Shown piece by piece: positions 11,363 through 22,773 of a DNA stretch of 64,000 nucleotides (position 1 is the stretch's first letter; every line of letters begins with the position of its first letter). Source of the DNA: Xiphydria camelus (taxonomy: Eukaryota > Arthropoda > Insecta > Hymenoptera > Xiphydriidae). Below the pieces are notes generated by a model that was not told the origin of the DNA, did not search any database, and saw only the letters and a program-made list of their open reading frames with translations. The stretch lies in the NCBI GenBank assembly GCA_963678675.1, contig OY783192.1:27154288-27218287 (forward strand), written 5' to 3'. Position numbers and translations under genes: made by a program.

Positions 11363-11490
11363 ATATGAGGAGCACAGTTCCAAAACTCGTTTAGTCCATT
11401 CGCAGTTTGTCCTATAATTGCTAATAGTTTAGCGATTATAAGACAAACTGCGAATGGACTAAATGAGTTTTGGAACTGTGCTCCTCATAT
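11363..11490. repeat. Near-perfect 128-nt hairpin
   Basis: Arms of 62 bases (11363-11424 and 11429-11490) pair with only three mismatches around a four-base loop, 11425-11428. The arm starts ATATGAGGAGCACAGTTCC and contains TTTAGTCCATTCGCAGTTTG. This is far better conserved than any other foldback here, so it is either a very recent foldback insertion or a hairpin kept by selection, such as a pre-miRNA-like or hairpin-RNA source. I do not recognise a known insect miRNA seed in it. Flanks read GTATAC and ATATAC. Confidence 0.85.
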
Positions 11491-11632
11491 ATACTTTGTG
11501 ACCGTCAGCGGGTCTCGCAAATACGCACTTCGATGTGTCGTGTCGTTTAACGTCGAACAAATTGCGGCATTAGCTTGATCGTTGATGATATTAGATTGCG
11601 TAGGTATTTGGCCAGTTTTATACTTGGAAAGT

Positions 11633-11693
11633 AATGATCTATGTAGGAGTTATATTGTTGTCTAGCAGTAGGTATTACTCCTACATGATCACT
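11633..11693. repeat. Small hairpin
   Basis: ATGATCTATGTAGGAGTTAT pairs with ATTACTCCTACATGATCAC, about 19 bases per arm with two or three mismatches and a loop of roughly 20 bases. It lies 140 bases after the 128-nt hairpin. No further meaning can be given. Confidence 0.5.
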
Positions 11694-11774
11694 ACTTTAG
11701 GAGTGTATATTTTTAACAATCTTGATACAACACTGTGACAATAGATACTGTTAAGAACATGTACGCACTATTAA

Positions 11775-12240
11775 AATTATTTATCTTAAACTGTAAAAAA
11801 ATTTTGAAGTTTTTTATCGAACACAAATAATTAATATTAAGTAGCATAGACATTATTTCCTTAAAATTCAGAAAAGCGTCACCACACTGAGAAAAAAAAA
11901 TAGTTCTGACAACTATTTTGGACTCGACTGCTCCAGTTTTATAATCAACACCAATTTTATATACCTAGTTGTCGCAAGAATTCTTTTGTACCGGTAACTA
12001 AAAATAGTTACAACTATAAAAATTGGTGCTAATTACCTAACTTTGGCAGTCGAGTCTAAAATAGTTGTCATATCTACATTTATTATTTATTTATTTATAG
12101 TTGTGCTTTCAACCAATGAAACAATTGACACATTGTGAAATTGTTGCTTGAAATTGAGATAAATGCGCGTTCCTTGAAATATAAAGTATAATTTCATAAA
12201 TTTAAGGTTCATCTGTGTTTTTTCGCACATTTTTTTCTGA
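11775..12240. repeat. Dispersed repeat R2, copy 1, interrupted
   Basis: Blocks TTATCTTAAAC, AGAAAAGCGTCAC, GAAACAATT, GTGAAATTGTTGCTTG and AATTTCATAAATTTAAGGTTC occur in the same order as at 38478 and 49039. The copy is split at 11885 by a CACTGAG foldback of about 187 bp, which shows that R2 is the older of the two. No coding potential. Confidence 0.65.
11885..12071. mobile_element. CACTGAG foldback MITE inside R2
   Basis: Left end CACTGAGAAAAAAAAATAG. The arm ACAACTATTTTGGACTCGAC pairs with GTCGAGTCTAAAATAGTTGT on the right; a second pair is CACCAATTTTATA with TATAAAAATTGGTG. Total about 187 bp, non-coding. The right terminal bases are worn. It is one of many elements here with a CACTG-plus-A-tract end. 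Confidence 0.7.
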
Positions 12241-13034
12241 AAGTGAAGGAAACTTTAACAATATACCCACTTTTTTATGTATAAATACAAGGCACATTCC
12301 AATTAAATTATTATAAAGAGCTGGATAGAAATTTTCCAACTTAAAAGATTTCGACAAATTCAATTATCTTCGTATTTAATTGTGCTCATTAATTGACAAT
12401 TCTGTTTTATCGCTCTGAATTCGTAGAAAAATATAATTATGACAAGTACCTATTTTGAGAGAGATAACAACTTATTTGACAACTTGTTTGGTAATCAGCA
12501 TAAATTTTGGCAACTGCAAGATAGTAGCGAAATCTATAAAAACAAGTCCTGATCATTAAATTCGAATAATTGTGACCAAAATAATCGTCGGTTTCAGATG
12601 GAATTACAATATCCATGGTAGGATGTCCATGACGTGAAATCGATCCCGCTTTCCTCCCTTTCTTGTTATAACAGAAACATTGCATCCGGCTATTTTTTTA
12701 GAATGCCTACAATTAGCACCGCGTAATGAGTTGCCGCTACACGTGTATCGGCGGATCGTTAGGTGCACCTATTATACACAATATGTTCACGGGTCCGTTT
12801 CTGGCCGCGCTCTCACGCGCAAGATTCCGGTGCTTACGTACGTAGAAGCACGTGACGCGCGTAAAACGTTTCAATTTACGAGCCGGAAGCGCGGTTATCT
12901 CGTCGAAACGTTGACGCGCTTGTCCGCGATTCTATGCGAATGTATCTTTCGCGTGTCCGCGCACTGCTCGTGTCTGCTCGGATTAATTGGTTCGTCGTAA
13001 CTTGCGATTTATTATGACTTCGTTACATACTTAC
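12241..13034. other. No gene seen
   Basis: AT-rich to 12660, then moderately CpG-rich to 13000. The frame at 12680-13000 (106 codons, +) translates to a Cys/Arg-containing sequence without a recognisable domain, and several competing frames overlap. Nothing else stands out. Confidence 0.4.
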
Positions 13035-13310
13035 ATCGAGAGAAATGTAGGCCTTAACTACAATATCACAGTTAATATCACAGTCACTGATAGTTTATTA
13101 ATATAAGAATAAGTTTTAGTTACCGTAGCAATACGTATTTCTATTTCAGCTATACGTATAGTTATTTCAGCAATACGTATTGCTCTCTCTTGTTAGTATT
13201 TGGTATTGCTATATCACCTATACTGTCTAGTTAACCTCATGTAGCCTTACAATATACATAGCTATCATAGCTATACTTATTGCTGTGCGACCTGTACATT
13301 TCTCTCAGTG
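13035..13310. mobile_element. Foldback MITE with CAATACGTATT inner repeats
   Basis: The left terminus CATCGAGAGAAATGTAGG pairs with CCTGTACATTTCTCTCAGTG at the right. The interior repeats CAATACGTATT and CTATACGTATAG several times, forming palindromes at 13125-13180. About 276 bp. It directly precedes repeat R1 copy 2. Confidence 0.65.
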
Positions 13311-13525
13311 TGGGATAAGCGCTCCAGTTTCCTGCAGCTTCCAGTTTGAACGCGATTATCTCAAAATACAGTGAAGATGCGTAAAAAGTCGAAACCAATT
13401 TTTTCATAGTAAAAATGAGGAGGAACATTTTTTATTAAAACTTTTTTTCCATATCTCTCATCGTTTTCAAGATAATCGATTTTAAACACGTGCTCTTCAA
13501 CCGGCAGGTTTATTTTACTTTTATT
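13311..13525. repeat. Dispersed repeat R1, copy 2
   Basis: Contains TTTGAACGCGATTATCTC, GATGCGTAAAAAGTC, TTTTCATAGTAAAAATG, CATATCTCTCATCGTTTTCA and GATAATCGATT in the same order as 8050-8232. The two copies differ in about a quarter of bases, so they are old. Non-coding. Confidence 0.65.
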
Positions 13526-14570
13526 CTACGTAGCTCCTACATGAACAAATATAGTAGACTCAACTGCATTTAATGGTGGTAACTGACATTTTCTCCGCGA
13601 TCAAATCTCTCCCTTTCTCTCTTTTCACTCAGATTAACATATTCGAGCACTTACATATACATATAAGGATTATTACACTCAGTAATTAGCGATATTATTA
13701 CCCCCCGTCTCTTCCTCGCGCCTTCTTTATTAGAAACGGAATACCGCAGATATTCATAACGAAGCTCGAGCCTAGCATGCCGAGGACCTGTTTGTCATCG
13801 GTGAAGAAGGCTTTGGAGGATGAATTCGCGTGCAGCACCGTTCGCGCGCCGCATTCTGCGCGCTACCGTGGACTTCCGTTTGTTTGGATAGCCTTTCCCG
13901 CTGCCGCAGGACGCGCCGGGGCGTTCTCCTATACCTATATCTCCGTTTTACCATAAGCGGAAGTCGAAATCGCCGCGATGAAAGCGACGCTTATTCGGGG
14001 AACGAATGCGAGACTCGGGATTTAATGTGGGAATTAAACTCGCTAGGAGCTATTACTGCACGGTTCTCCCGTGAGGATATCAGGTTGGACTTAGCGCGAC
14101 GAACGAGGGAAGAATTTTTTTTTGATTCGCGACGCGCGATCGAGCGAATCGAGCTTTTCAGCTTATGTCGCTCGTATATAATCGAAGGAATGGGGGGAGG
14201 GGGGGGGGGCGAGGTAAGAAGTTGGAATGTCAACCAACCGTCAGGCGACTTTTATTAATCGTGGAACCGGGACGGATCTCTCCGGTCGGTGAGCGCGGTT
14301 CCGTAATTGGCTCGCGTCTTTATGCAGCGGTACGTCCGAATAGAGCGAATTATATTGGCTACAATGTCTATTAGCCTGGATAAATCCCGTTCGAATGACG
14401 ACGAAAAATCGTCGTAACGCGGACGTAAAAAAAATACACATATAATCTCTGCAGGTTAGGTGATTCGGAAAGTCGTAAAGTGATATCGAACACCTACAGA
14501 GCTAAACTATTTTTATTACGATAAATCTATGGTCGAACAAACATCTTATCCCCTGGTAACTTTCTAATTT
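13526..14570. other. No gene recognised; CpG-rich centre
   Basis: Open frames at 13830-14258 (+, 142 codons) and 13991-14233 (-) are mutual shadows with Arg-rich or Pro-rich translations. A G-run at 14193-14209 is followed by GCGAGGTAAGAAG, which resembles a splice donor but has no coding exon before it. A TATATAA lies at 14174. Confidence 0.4.
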
Positions 14571-14867
14571 GATTAACTATACTAGATTCGAATAAATATG
14601 CCGTTGGATAATTCCAAAGAGTAATATATTTATTTGATTCAAAAGATTGTTGATTAAACATTGGTAGAAATATTGAAATATTATTGATTTGATTGAGATA
14701 TTTTAATATAACAAATGTCGATTGGACTTATGTAAATATAATTGATTCATTTGAATAATATTTTAATCAAACCGATATTGATTCGAATCAAATAATTAAA
14801 ATAATCTCTTAGGACTATTCAATAGCATATTTATCTATTTGAATTCAGCAAGTCTTTTTTCAGTGTA
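14571..14867. mobile_element. MITE family G, copy 1
   Basis: GATTCGAATAAATATGCCGT near the left pairs loosely with AGCATATTTATCTATTTGAA near the right; the right end is CTTTTTTCAGTGTA. Inner GATTCGAATCAAATAATT recurs in the copies at 26120 and 61619. Very AT-rich, non-coding; the arms are diverged. Confidence 0.6.
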
Positions 14868-16175
14868 TCGTTGTCGCTTCACAGTGTGTCCCCCATTCCC
14901 TTTATTTCTATTTTTTTTAAGTTTACTCCTTTTCACCCTAAAATTCGCAATTTCCCCTTTTTCCTCAATAATTTAATATTTTTCCTCTAAAACCAACTAT
15001 TATTCAGCTTCTCAGTTGAGTTTATCTTTTCGTCATTTCGGATTATGTGGAAGCGGTTAAAATGATCAAATTCTGTCTCTTTCTTTTTTTTTGTTGTAAA
15101 ATGATAACTATTATAATCTTCATATCATCTACCTGCATCAATATTTTTCTTAAAATATAAAAGCCTAGTTGAATTAATGTTTCTTACCGGAAACTAATAT
15201 AATATAATATATTCCCATTTTCTTAAGTCAGATCGCGATACAAAGACATCCCTCGTTCGCTTAATAAATATTGGTATTTCATTGTATATCTTAAAAATCG
15301 TTTTTCTTAAACCACTGCATATTTCTAACCTCTGCTAGGTCTCTTTTTTTTTTTAATTAAAACTGTCCCCCTTTTTACTCAAATTTCCCCTATTTCCTCT
15401 AAAATGAAATAAGTAGGAGCTTCGAAGCCTGAAGCCAATAACTCTCCTTATGGAAGCCGCCGACCTGCGCGATTTGAACTGTACACCTATACGAGAGCCA
15501 AAAGTCCTCCGCGATCGTAATTTCTTCTCCTCGCTCTCGTGTCCCCGTCCCGCGAGTCCCCCATGATAATAAATGATAATAATCGTGTAAAGACAGTCTG
15601 TCGAAATAAATCGTTCTCTTTCTCCCTCTCTTTCTAGTCTCTTACACGCCCCCTTTCTTCTTACGCCGGTCAGTTCGCGGCACAGATCCGTGTGTACGAG
15701 TTATGGTAATCGTAAATAATCCCTACACTGGTAACGGTACTCGTGCGCGCAACTATTCGCGGGATTACGATTACGTAAACGTAAAATAAGCGACGTTTTT
15801 ATCGCGCGATGAATTTGCGAGTTCGTTTTACACCGCGATCGTCCTCGAGTCACGGGTCGATGGAACACGGGGTCTTTGAACTCGATTGGAATCAGCGGGG
15901 AAGAAGTTGTAGAGGAATTATTGATCTCAAGGCGGCAGTCTCCTGAAAATTAAATCCCTTTAGAAAGTAACATATCTTTTCATGAAAAATCCGAAAGGAA
16001 AACACCTACGTATGTACCTAATACTTTTCTCAATAGAAAATACACCGACGTTCCGCAGCTGTATCTGAGACGATACCTATTGAAAAGAAGAACAATTAAA
16101 TACATTCTAAGAACAATTTGTATTTTTAATATAGTTGTGTATACAGTTTTGATCCAATTAGTGCAACTATGAAAA
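14868..16175. other. No gene; two related pyrimidine-rich tracts
   Basis: Bases 14885-15000 and 15330-15405 share TTTTTACTC or TTTACTCCTTTT, TTTCCCC, TTTCCTC and TCTAAAA words in the same order, a diverged local duplication of a C/T-rich tract. The rest is AT-rich to 15420 and mixed after it. No credible open frame. Confidence 0.45.
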
Positions 16176-17000
16176 TTAACCCTTTGTGGTCACCAAGGGT
16201 CCAATTGACCCAGGCTTCAATTTTGAAGCTGAGTGTATTTCTTTTTTTACAATCATACCTAGACCCTCGTCAGATCTCGGAATATATAGCTTCTTCTTAA
16301 AACTCGTACTGCGAACCTTCTTCGATCTTCGGAAAAAATTGTTTTTGGAACATGTGCTATAGAATTATTTATTGCTTCCAAGTACCGTATCTTCTGAGAA
16401 TCATCCGTTGACCTTATTAAAAAAACTCTAAAAATAAATAAATTATGACACTTAGTGAAAAGCAGCTTATTTTTCACGCCTCTACATATTTACGATCGTT
16501 TTTGAATAGATATGTCATCATTCCATTTCTTACGTAGATCCAGTGATTACACGGAGAAAAGAATGTTGTACAAAGTACTCAATAAATACAGTAATTAGTG
16601 ATATTTCATATAACAGAAATTGTCCTCGGAAACGACATAGCACAGAGTATCGTTGTACATTGTAACAGAGAGAGTACCCATTTTTAATTGCAAGAACAGC
16701 AGTTCAACGTAGCGCTCTTATACTGGTGTATGTATTACATAAGTGGTATTGGCTGTGGAACATCTTGAATGTTGATGGGTAACTCTTGCAATGTACAATG
16801 GTACTCCGTGCTATTGTCGCTACTGAGGACAACTTCTACTACGTGAAATATCACTTTGTATAGCATTCTCTCTCTTTTCCGTATAGATATTCTACAATGT
16901 TCGCGAAGAATGTTCCATAATTTGTCGACTAAATTGAACAGATTTTGTTCATGTGTCTATTATTTGAAAATCGGTTTGGCCCATTTGACCCATGTATATT
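16176..17000. mobile_element. piggyBac-like MITE, copy 1, interrupted
   Basis: Starts TTAACCCTTTGTGGTCACCA, nearly identical to the element at 23941, and keeps CAGGCTTCAATTTTGAAGCT, ATCATCCGTTGAC, TTTACGATCGTTTTTGAATA and GAATGTTCCATAATTTGT. A 335-bp foldback splits it at 16550. The right terminus (CCACAGAGGGTTAA in copy 2) is missing, replaced by AT-rich sequence with family D words. The TTAA flank with CCC ends is the piggyBac style; no transposase is present. Confidence 0.75.
16550..16884. mobile_element. Foldback MITE nested in piggyBac-like copy
   Basis: The left side has CACGGAGAAAAGAATG, GTACAAAGT, GATATTTCA, TTGTCCTC, CATAGCACAGAGTA and TTGTACATTG; the right side has the inverted forms in reverse order, ending CATTCTCTCTCTTTTCCGTA. 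Arms of roughly 140 bp carry small indels. Flanking sequence joins up as the piggyBac-like repeat seen whole at 23941, which proves the nesting. Non-coding. Confidence 0.8.
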
Positions 17001-17029
17001 ATTTATTAAATATTCGTTGAATGTTACAT

Positions 17030-17165
17030 GTATGTATATGATTATATATTAAATTGAATATAAGTTTCATAACGCGGCATATTAATCACATATTGGATAA
17101 AAGTTTCATATACAATTGTATTAAGTATACAAATTTTATTTACAGTGCAATTAAATGCACATGCA
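17030..17165. mobile_element. MITE family D fragment
   Basis: Carries TATATGATTATATATTAAA, CATATTGGATAAAAGTTTCA, CAATTGTATTAAGTATACAA and TTTACAGTG, words of family D termini. Only one side is preserved. Confidence 0.4.
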
Positions 17166-17572
17166 ATTTGAAAGGAAGAATTAAAAATAAAATGTATCCG
17201 AGACTCTCACAGAGACGTCGGCCACTTTCTAGATCAGGAGCCACCATGAACGCCACCACATCTCTTTTGCGACTGTTGCGTACTTATATGCATGCACTCT
17301 CTGCAGCATGTCCTGATCTCCATTCGACGCGGTGCGCTGTCGTCGGCTTTTCCGCCGGTCGGCAATCCTCAAAGCAATCCGCGCGCCCCTCCAGTTCTCT
17401 CGCGGTGTCGCATAATCGCGCCGCGGGTGTCATTTTACATTTAAAAAAGGTGCCCAATTTCTCACCCCCGTCCGTCGCGACGGGCGGCCGGGGGGTTCGG
17501 CCGGCTTATGTCACGGTTGCGCAACATTCCCGTCGCCAACACCGGTAGCCGGACCGCGCGATAAACGCTGCA

Positions 17573-17591
17573 GAGAGAGAGAGAGAGAGAG
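17573..17591. repeat. GA microsatellite
   Basis: About nine GA units, uninterrupted, on the edge of CpG-rich sequence. Confidence 0.9.
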
Positions 17592-17787
17592 TGTCCTCTT
17601 TTTCCCTCTCGCGATCCCCGCTCTTTGCTCTTTCTCCCCTCCCCTCGCCGCTTTTTCGAATCATTTACGCCCCGATTCTTGCGCTAAATGGGTCGTCCTC
17701 GGGATTTTACGCATCCCCGAATTATTTGTGCCACAATGCGGTGTGGAAAAGAGAGAGAGAGAAAAAGAGGAGGGTGAGAAGGACGAG

Positions 17788-17796
17788 TATATAAAA
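17788..17796 (+). promoter_or_regulatory. Candidate TATA box
   Basis: TATATAAAA follows a GA-rich tract and is followed by GC-rich sequence. About 30 bases downstream lies GCGCTACACCCG, not a clear insect initiator. It matches a strong metazoan TATA consensus, but no exon could be attached to it. Chance occurrence is quite possible. Confidence 0.25.
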
Positions 17797-18382
17797 TAGG
17801 AGCCGCGCTGTGCGCTACACCCGCTGTGCTCGCTATTATTTATTGCGCTAATCTCGGGCAAATATATACGGACGGTCGTGTGTGTGCGCACGCGTATGTA
17901 TGTGCACAGGTAGGTATGTTGAGCCTGTATACCTACATGCGGTACCTCCTCTTGCGCGCATACAGGAGAACCTTCGCGCACGTTACCGGAAGTAACAAGA
18001 AGATAGCGCCTACTGCAATTCGTTGCAGGAAAGACGTCTGTATATATGTATATCCATCCCCTCCTCTACCTCCTCTTCCTCCCCCTCACCATCATCCGTC
18101 TTTTTCTCTATCTTTCGACTGCGGCAGATGCGCACGAGCCTCGGTTTTCTAACAGTTGAACACCTATAAGTACTGCTTTATCATCGAGTCTGGAAAGGGA
18201 TTTTTTGTTGTTGCCATAAGTCCCTTTGGATAAAGATGCGCTGGCAAATTTTTTTAGCGGAAATAAGAACTTCGCTTGAGCGATTAGAAAAATTCTTTCA
18301 GAATTCATACGTTCTCTGCTTTTCTTTAATTTTAATGCGAATTTGGTAAATTGTCAATTTACTTTAATCATGTCGCGTCATT

Positions 18383-18750
18383 AATGCCAAAAGGTCGTAT
18401 GCGCCATTTTACACCCTTTTGGCATTGTAAAAGTCAAAGGGCTTTGTAAAAAAGACTTTTTCTCGTAAAAAAAAATTATAGAAATCTTATTTAAAATAGA
18501 TCGAGAAATGGTGAGATAAAAGTTTGCAAAACCAATGGCAAAAGGGCGTATAATATATCGTCGACACGCCCTTTAGGCATTAAGTTTTTTACAAATCATG
18601 GAAACTTAATACCAAAGGGCATGTAGACTAAAACCTATGCACTTTTTTGCTTTTAAGTAGTTTCCAATTATCTTTTTTTGTTTTCCTTATTTATTTGTTT
18701 TCAGACAAATTTGAGTGAAAAAATTCTTTTTTATACGCCCTTTTGGCTGT
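18383..18750. repeat. Cluster of AAAAGGGCGTAT hairpins
   Basis: Hairpin 18383-18426 pairs AATGCCAAAAGGTCG with CACCCTTTTGGCATT. Hairpin 18534-18581 pairs AATGGCAAAAGGGCGT with ACGCCCTTTAGGCATT. Further copies of the word are ACCAAAGGGCATGTAG at 18611 and ATACGCCCTTTTGGC at 18734. The same word in the same hairpin arrangement recurs at 33396-33626. Spacers are AT-rich. This looks like a foldback family with many short subunits rather than a gene. Confidence 0.7.
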
Positions 18751-20590
18751 ATAAAGGCACTTTTTGACTCATACAATCTTTTGGTATACATAAGTGACGC
18801 GATATACCTACTTATAGGTACACGATTAAATTATTTGACAAACTCCGCGGATCGACAATTATTTTTGACGATGTTAACATTTTTCGATCATCGGGTAAGT
18901 GTTGACACTAGATTGCGGGCTAGGATTTCCAGCGGGCAGAAAGAATTTCCTCGAGGCACTATACGATCCTAGAGAGTTGGACTTTAATGTGTGTGATTGC
19001 CGTATAGTTTGGAACGACCGCGATTTTGTACCATTTTCCCAGCAATTTCTATCGAATGATTGTCGTTACGGAAAAGAAAGAAAGAGAGAGGCACACGAAC
19101 GAGTGACCGATAACGAGTAGAGAGAGGTGAGCCGAGTGGCGAGCGTTTTACGAGACGTCGAGTCGTGCAAAACTAGGCTGAACCGTTCAGACGAATTTAA
19201 GTATCTTGGGAAATACAAAGTGCAGGCATATAACAATCACAATAAGAAACGTAAATTTTCTCAAGAATGTTAATACGTGTTGTCTTCTTTTATTTCCTCT
19301 TTAATTATTATCGGTTAGCGTTCAAAATTCAAGTATTTTCTTCAAATATTTCGCTCGTATCCCATTCTAATTTTTGAAAATAATGAAGGATGCTTAACGA
19401 TCGTTTTATAATTTAATAATTCGTTGAGAAAAATAGAGTTTAACTGTATATAGTTAGAAAATTCCAATTTTTGTTTAAATGAGTCAGTCTATTCTCTTCT
19501 TCTGAGTGCTATAAGGAACTGAAATGGGCGTAGAAATATACGAGGCTCCCAGTATAGACAGGTTCTACCAGTAAAAAGCTATTTCGCATGGCAATACATA
19601 TTCCCCATTGACATTTCATGAAAGATGAATTTTGATTGGACAGTCTCGAGAAGAATGAGGATAATACAAAAAAGGAAGATTAATTCTTCCGAACAGGAAT
19701 TATAATAATTCTTCAGTAATACCGTCAGACAGTCCACGGAATGAAATTAAGTATGTAAATATAACGACTTATACGACGGGGAGCAAGAAGAGCGATGTCT
19801 GATGTAATTGCATTCGAATCGCATTTATATCAATTTTCGTCGGAAACGCTCGAGCTAAGCTTCGCGCGTCGCCGTTTCTCGACGTAAGAAATGAAATGGA
19901 AATGAGATAAAAAGTTTAATGGAGCGTCGACTCGCGAGGCTCGGGGTAAAAAGCGAAATGGCTTCTATACGCTCCTCTTGCTTTGAATGAATGTGAGTTG
20001 ATATCTATATAAGTCTTTGAGTGTGAAAAGAATTATCTTCGGTCTGGCAATTAAATTAAACATTGCGCGATAGTAAAATTATTCTAATACAATGAGATTA
20101 CCGTTTTACTGAAACGAAGAGATTATTGTGGACGTTACACTGATACACTGTACAATCTTCAGACCTTTTTTATTCAGTCTGGATAGAAGATGAAACTAAA
20201 TATATTAGGTACCTACTTTGCTCATAGAAAGAAAATTAATTTGAGAAAACAAATGGGTTATGTTACATATTTCAGAAAGAAATGCTCAATAGGAAAAGAG
20301 AGAAAGAGTGATAATTATTTTAAATAAGACAGGCTCTTTATTTATAAAAGGATAACGTTTGTAGTAAGATCTTGCACGTTTTAACCGCCCCAATTTCTGC
20401 CCTATAAATACCTACATACATATATCGCTTGATTCTACGTAACGTGCATACATCTGAGTCATCTACCCCCTACAGCTACCCCAGGGAGATCCCGCAGGAT
20501 CTATCCTACCAGTGTTAGGGAGTTGCGCGGCACAGCACAATATAGGGTGGAATACACGTGCTCCTTGAAACTATAAATAGACATGTTATC
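18751..20590. other. No gene seen
   Basis: Mostly AT-rich. At 18893 CATCGGGTAAGTGTTG resembles a splice donor, but the open frame before it is only a few codons. TATATAAG occurs at 20006. A GC-richer stretch at 18880-19170 has short frames only. The last 150 bases lead into MITE family A. Confidence 0.4.
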
Positions 20591-21054
20591 TATACAGGGT
20601 GTAATGGCCAAGAGGGCTGAAACAGGAGGAGCCTAATTCTGTTCAGAGTACATACACCGACCAATGCTACGACTTCCCGCGATCCTCTTACTTAGCACGC
20701 TCGCAAAAAAAGAAACCAAAAATTTTTACTGCTTCGTTCAGTAACGCTGAGATTCGAGCTCATTTTCAAGAATTTGTACAGGGGATGCATTTCTATTTTA
20801 CTGTTTACAACTGTAGCAAATACTAGTTTAACTAGGAATAATATTTGTTTGAACAGGAATTTCTATCGGGTTCCCAGAAAGAACACCTAATTACAGTGCA
20901 TATTCGTGCTATTTTTGTGTAGTTCCTTTATTTTCCGTGTGGTTGTCGAGGAACAGGGATCGAAGGGTGATTTCATTGGTAGAGTGTAATCACTAATTCT
21001 GAACAGCATTGAGTTCTCCTGTTTCAGCATTCTTAACCATTACATCCTGCATAT
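20591..21054. mobile_element. MITE family A, copy 1, enlarged by insertion
   Basis: Left end ATACAGGGTGTAATGGCCAA, then GCTGAAACAGGAGGAGCCTA and ATTCTGTTCAGAG; the right end carries their inverted forms (CTGAACAG, CTCCTGTTTCAGC, CATTACATCCTG). TA flanks. At 464 bp it is about twice as long as the copies at 52369 and 57147, because a segment related to the 61997 foldback sits inside. Non-coding. Confidence 0.85.
20705..20835. mobile_element. Foldback fragment nested in MITE A
   Basis: TTTTTACTGCTTCGTTCAGT, GCTGAGATTCGAGCTCATTT and TCAAGAATTTGTACAGGGGA match the arms of the foldback at 61997-62202 (TTACTGCTTCATCCAGTAGC in inverse reading). Only one arm is clear. It accounts for most of the extra length of this family A copy. 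Confidence 0.65.
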
Positions 21055-22530
21055 TACATAATATCAAGCGTGTAATATCTTGCAACAATCACATTTAACA
21101 ATTTTTGAACATGAAATAAGGAATCCACTAAACATTTATTACCGAAAAATAGATGAAATACTCGGAACAAAAAATCAGTCGATTTTCACGTCACATTTAA
21201 ATAGGTACAATGCAGATAAAATTGTAAACGCAGAGCGAACGCTGCAGATCCAAGCGGATTCGTCTCGCTTCTTTTCCGAGTCACCCGTCTCGCGGTGTCC
21301 GAGGAAGATTTCTCCGAGAATCAATTCGTTACGTCGAAAGCAGCGAGGATTCGATTCAATTTGTCGGACGTCGGTCGAAGGGATCGCGAGAGGGGTGGCT
21401 CTCTGACCATCGCACCCCGTATATTCGAAATATCTGGACGCGATATTGGAAATAAAATGCCTGGAATATTTCGTACGCGAATAAATCTGTACCGGGATAG
21501 CGAGACACCCCTGTCGCGTCTCGCTTCCCCCGTCGTCGCGTTCTCTCGGCTTCGCCGATTCCGCTGCGCGGTACCAGAGCTTTTCCGGTTGTCCCAGAAT
21601 AATAACGCGCGTAGAGCGAGATATTCTCCGAGTCGTATAATACAATGTTACAAATAAGCTGGCGTTTCGTCGGGTGTAATTTATTCAAACCACCCTGTAA
21701 TTAGCGGGCAACCCAAAGCATAATACTCGACTCTCTCTGCCCGCGTTCCCCGGATTCCATTTATCACGAATCTGCAGCTGCTCGCGGGAATCGTGGCGTG
21801 GGCTTTGGCCAAGCGCGCGCGCGCGCCCCCTAGACTGTATAACGAAATCTGATAGAAACGTCAGTCGGTTTGAAAAACGACACTTCCGCGGCGCGAAGTA
21901 GTTCGTCTTTCTCTTTTACGCTCTTCTTTCCGCTCGCTTTATGCGCGAAGTCTTCACGCGGCGGATAACGGCGTGGGGTGATTGGCAGGGGCCCTGTGAG
22001 CGATTGATATGGCGTACTCGAAAAAGTGCATATTTGTATTCGGTCGATTAAGTTTTATTTAGCGAAAGAGCGATATGATTTAATATATTTTTTAGGAGGA
22101 GGAAAAGATTGCACCAATTGGTTTGGCATTTTTACCATTAGAAGTAATTAATTTTATTATAATACATAATGCGACGAATTACGGAATTGAAAATACTGAA
22201 TTCGTCGATCTCGATTTATCGGATAATCGTGTAATTTTTCATTCCTAATGCGAAGAACTTTATTTTCGGATTGGAGGCTTTAATTGCACGTCGAAAAATA
22301 CTGTCGAAGAGTACGATACTATTGTTAGGAATAGTATTGACCTTATAGTATACTGTGAACAAAAGTTGGCTTAAAGATTTAGTTGACTCAGATCAGTCGA
22401 AACTGTAATATATCTATTTGAATGAAGGGAATTGTGTTTAATTCAACACTCGTTTATTTATACCCAGTATAAGCATAATAAATGTGAGTGAATATTAGCT
22501 ATACTAAAAAAATACTTACCTACTTGGTTC
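21055..22530. other. No gene recognised; GC-rich patch at 21290-22020
   Basis: Overlapping frames on both strands (21175-21688, up to 156 codons) are shadows of one another, with Arg/Ser-rich translations. A CG run lies near 21820. From 22020 the sequence is AT-rich and unremarkable. Confidence 0.4.
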
Positions 22531-22773
22531 TACTGCACACTTTAACAAAATTTGTATTAAACTTAATATAATTGTATTTAATACAATAATAATAAATTTA
22601 ATATAATATATAAAGCGTTTACTTAATACGTAATTACGAAAGTTAATACATTCCGTTGTGAAATATATGAGGGAAATTTCATAAGGAAATATATCTATTA
22701 ATTTTCAAAATCACGCATTGGAAAAAAGCTTTATGGAAAAGTATATTAAAAATACAACTTTTTTTTTACAGGG
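22531..22773. mobile_element. MITE family D copy
   Basis: Left terminus TACTGCACACTTTAACAAAA, interior TTAATACGTAATTACGAAAG and the inverse AATTTTCAAAATCACGCATT, GGAAAAAAGCTTTATGG, right terminus CTTTTTTTTTACAGGGTA. About 243 bp, non-coding. AAATTTCATAAGGAAATATA matches copies at 33180 and 60325. Confidence 0.7.

Larger units (their letters stand above)
17166..18382. other. CpG-rich unique sequence, possible promoter region
   Basis: GC-rich with a GA microsatellite at 17573 and a TATA-like element at 17788. Frames at 17054-17548 (+, 164 codons) and elsewhere are Ser/Arg-rich without a recognisable domain. ACGT/TATG-rich low-complexity text occurs at 17880-17960 and 18040-18100. Confidence 0.4.

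Noticed and set aside
13830..14258. 142-codon plus frame followed by GAGGTAAGAAG
   Set aside because: The donor-like site is outside a convincing exon; the translation is Arg-rich with a poly-Gly stretch from the G-run.
17054..17548. 164-codon plus frame
   Set aside because: Crosses from a family D fragment into CpG-rich sequence, so a single coding origin is implausible.
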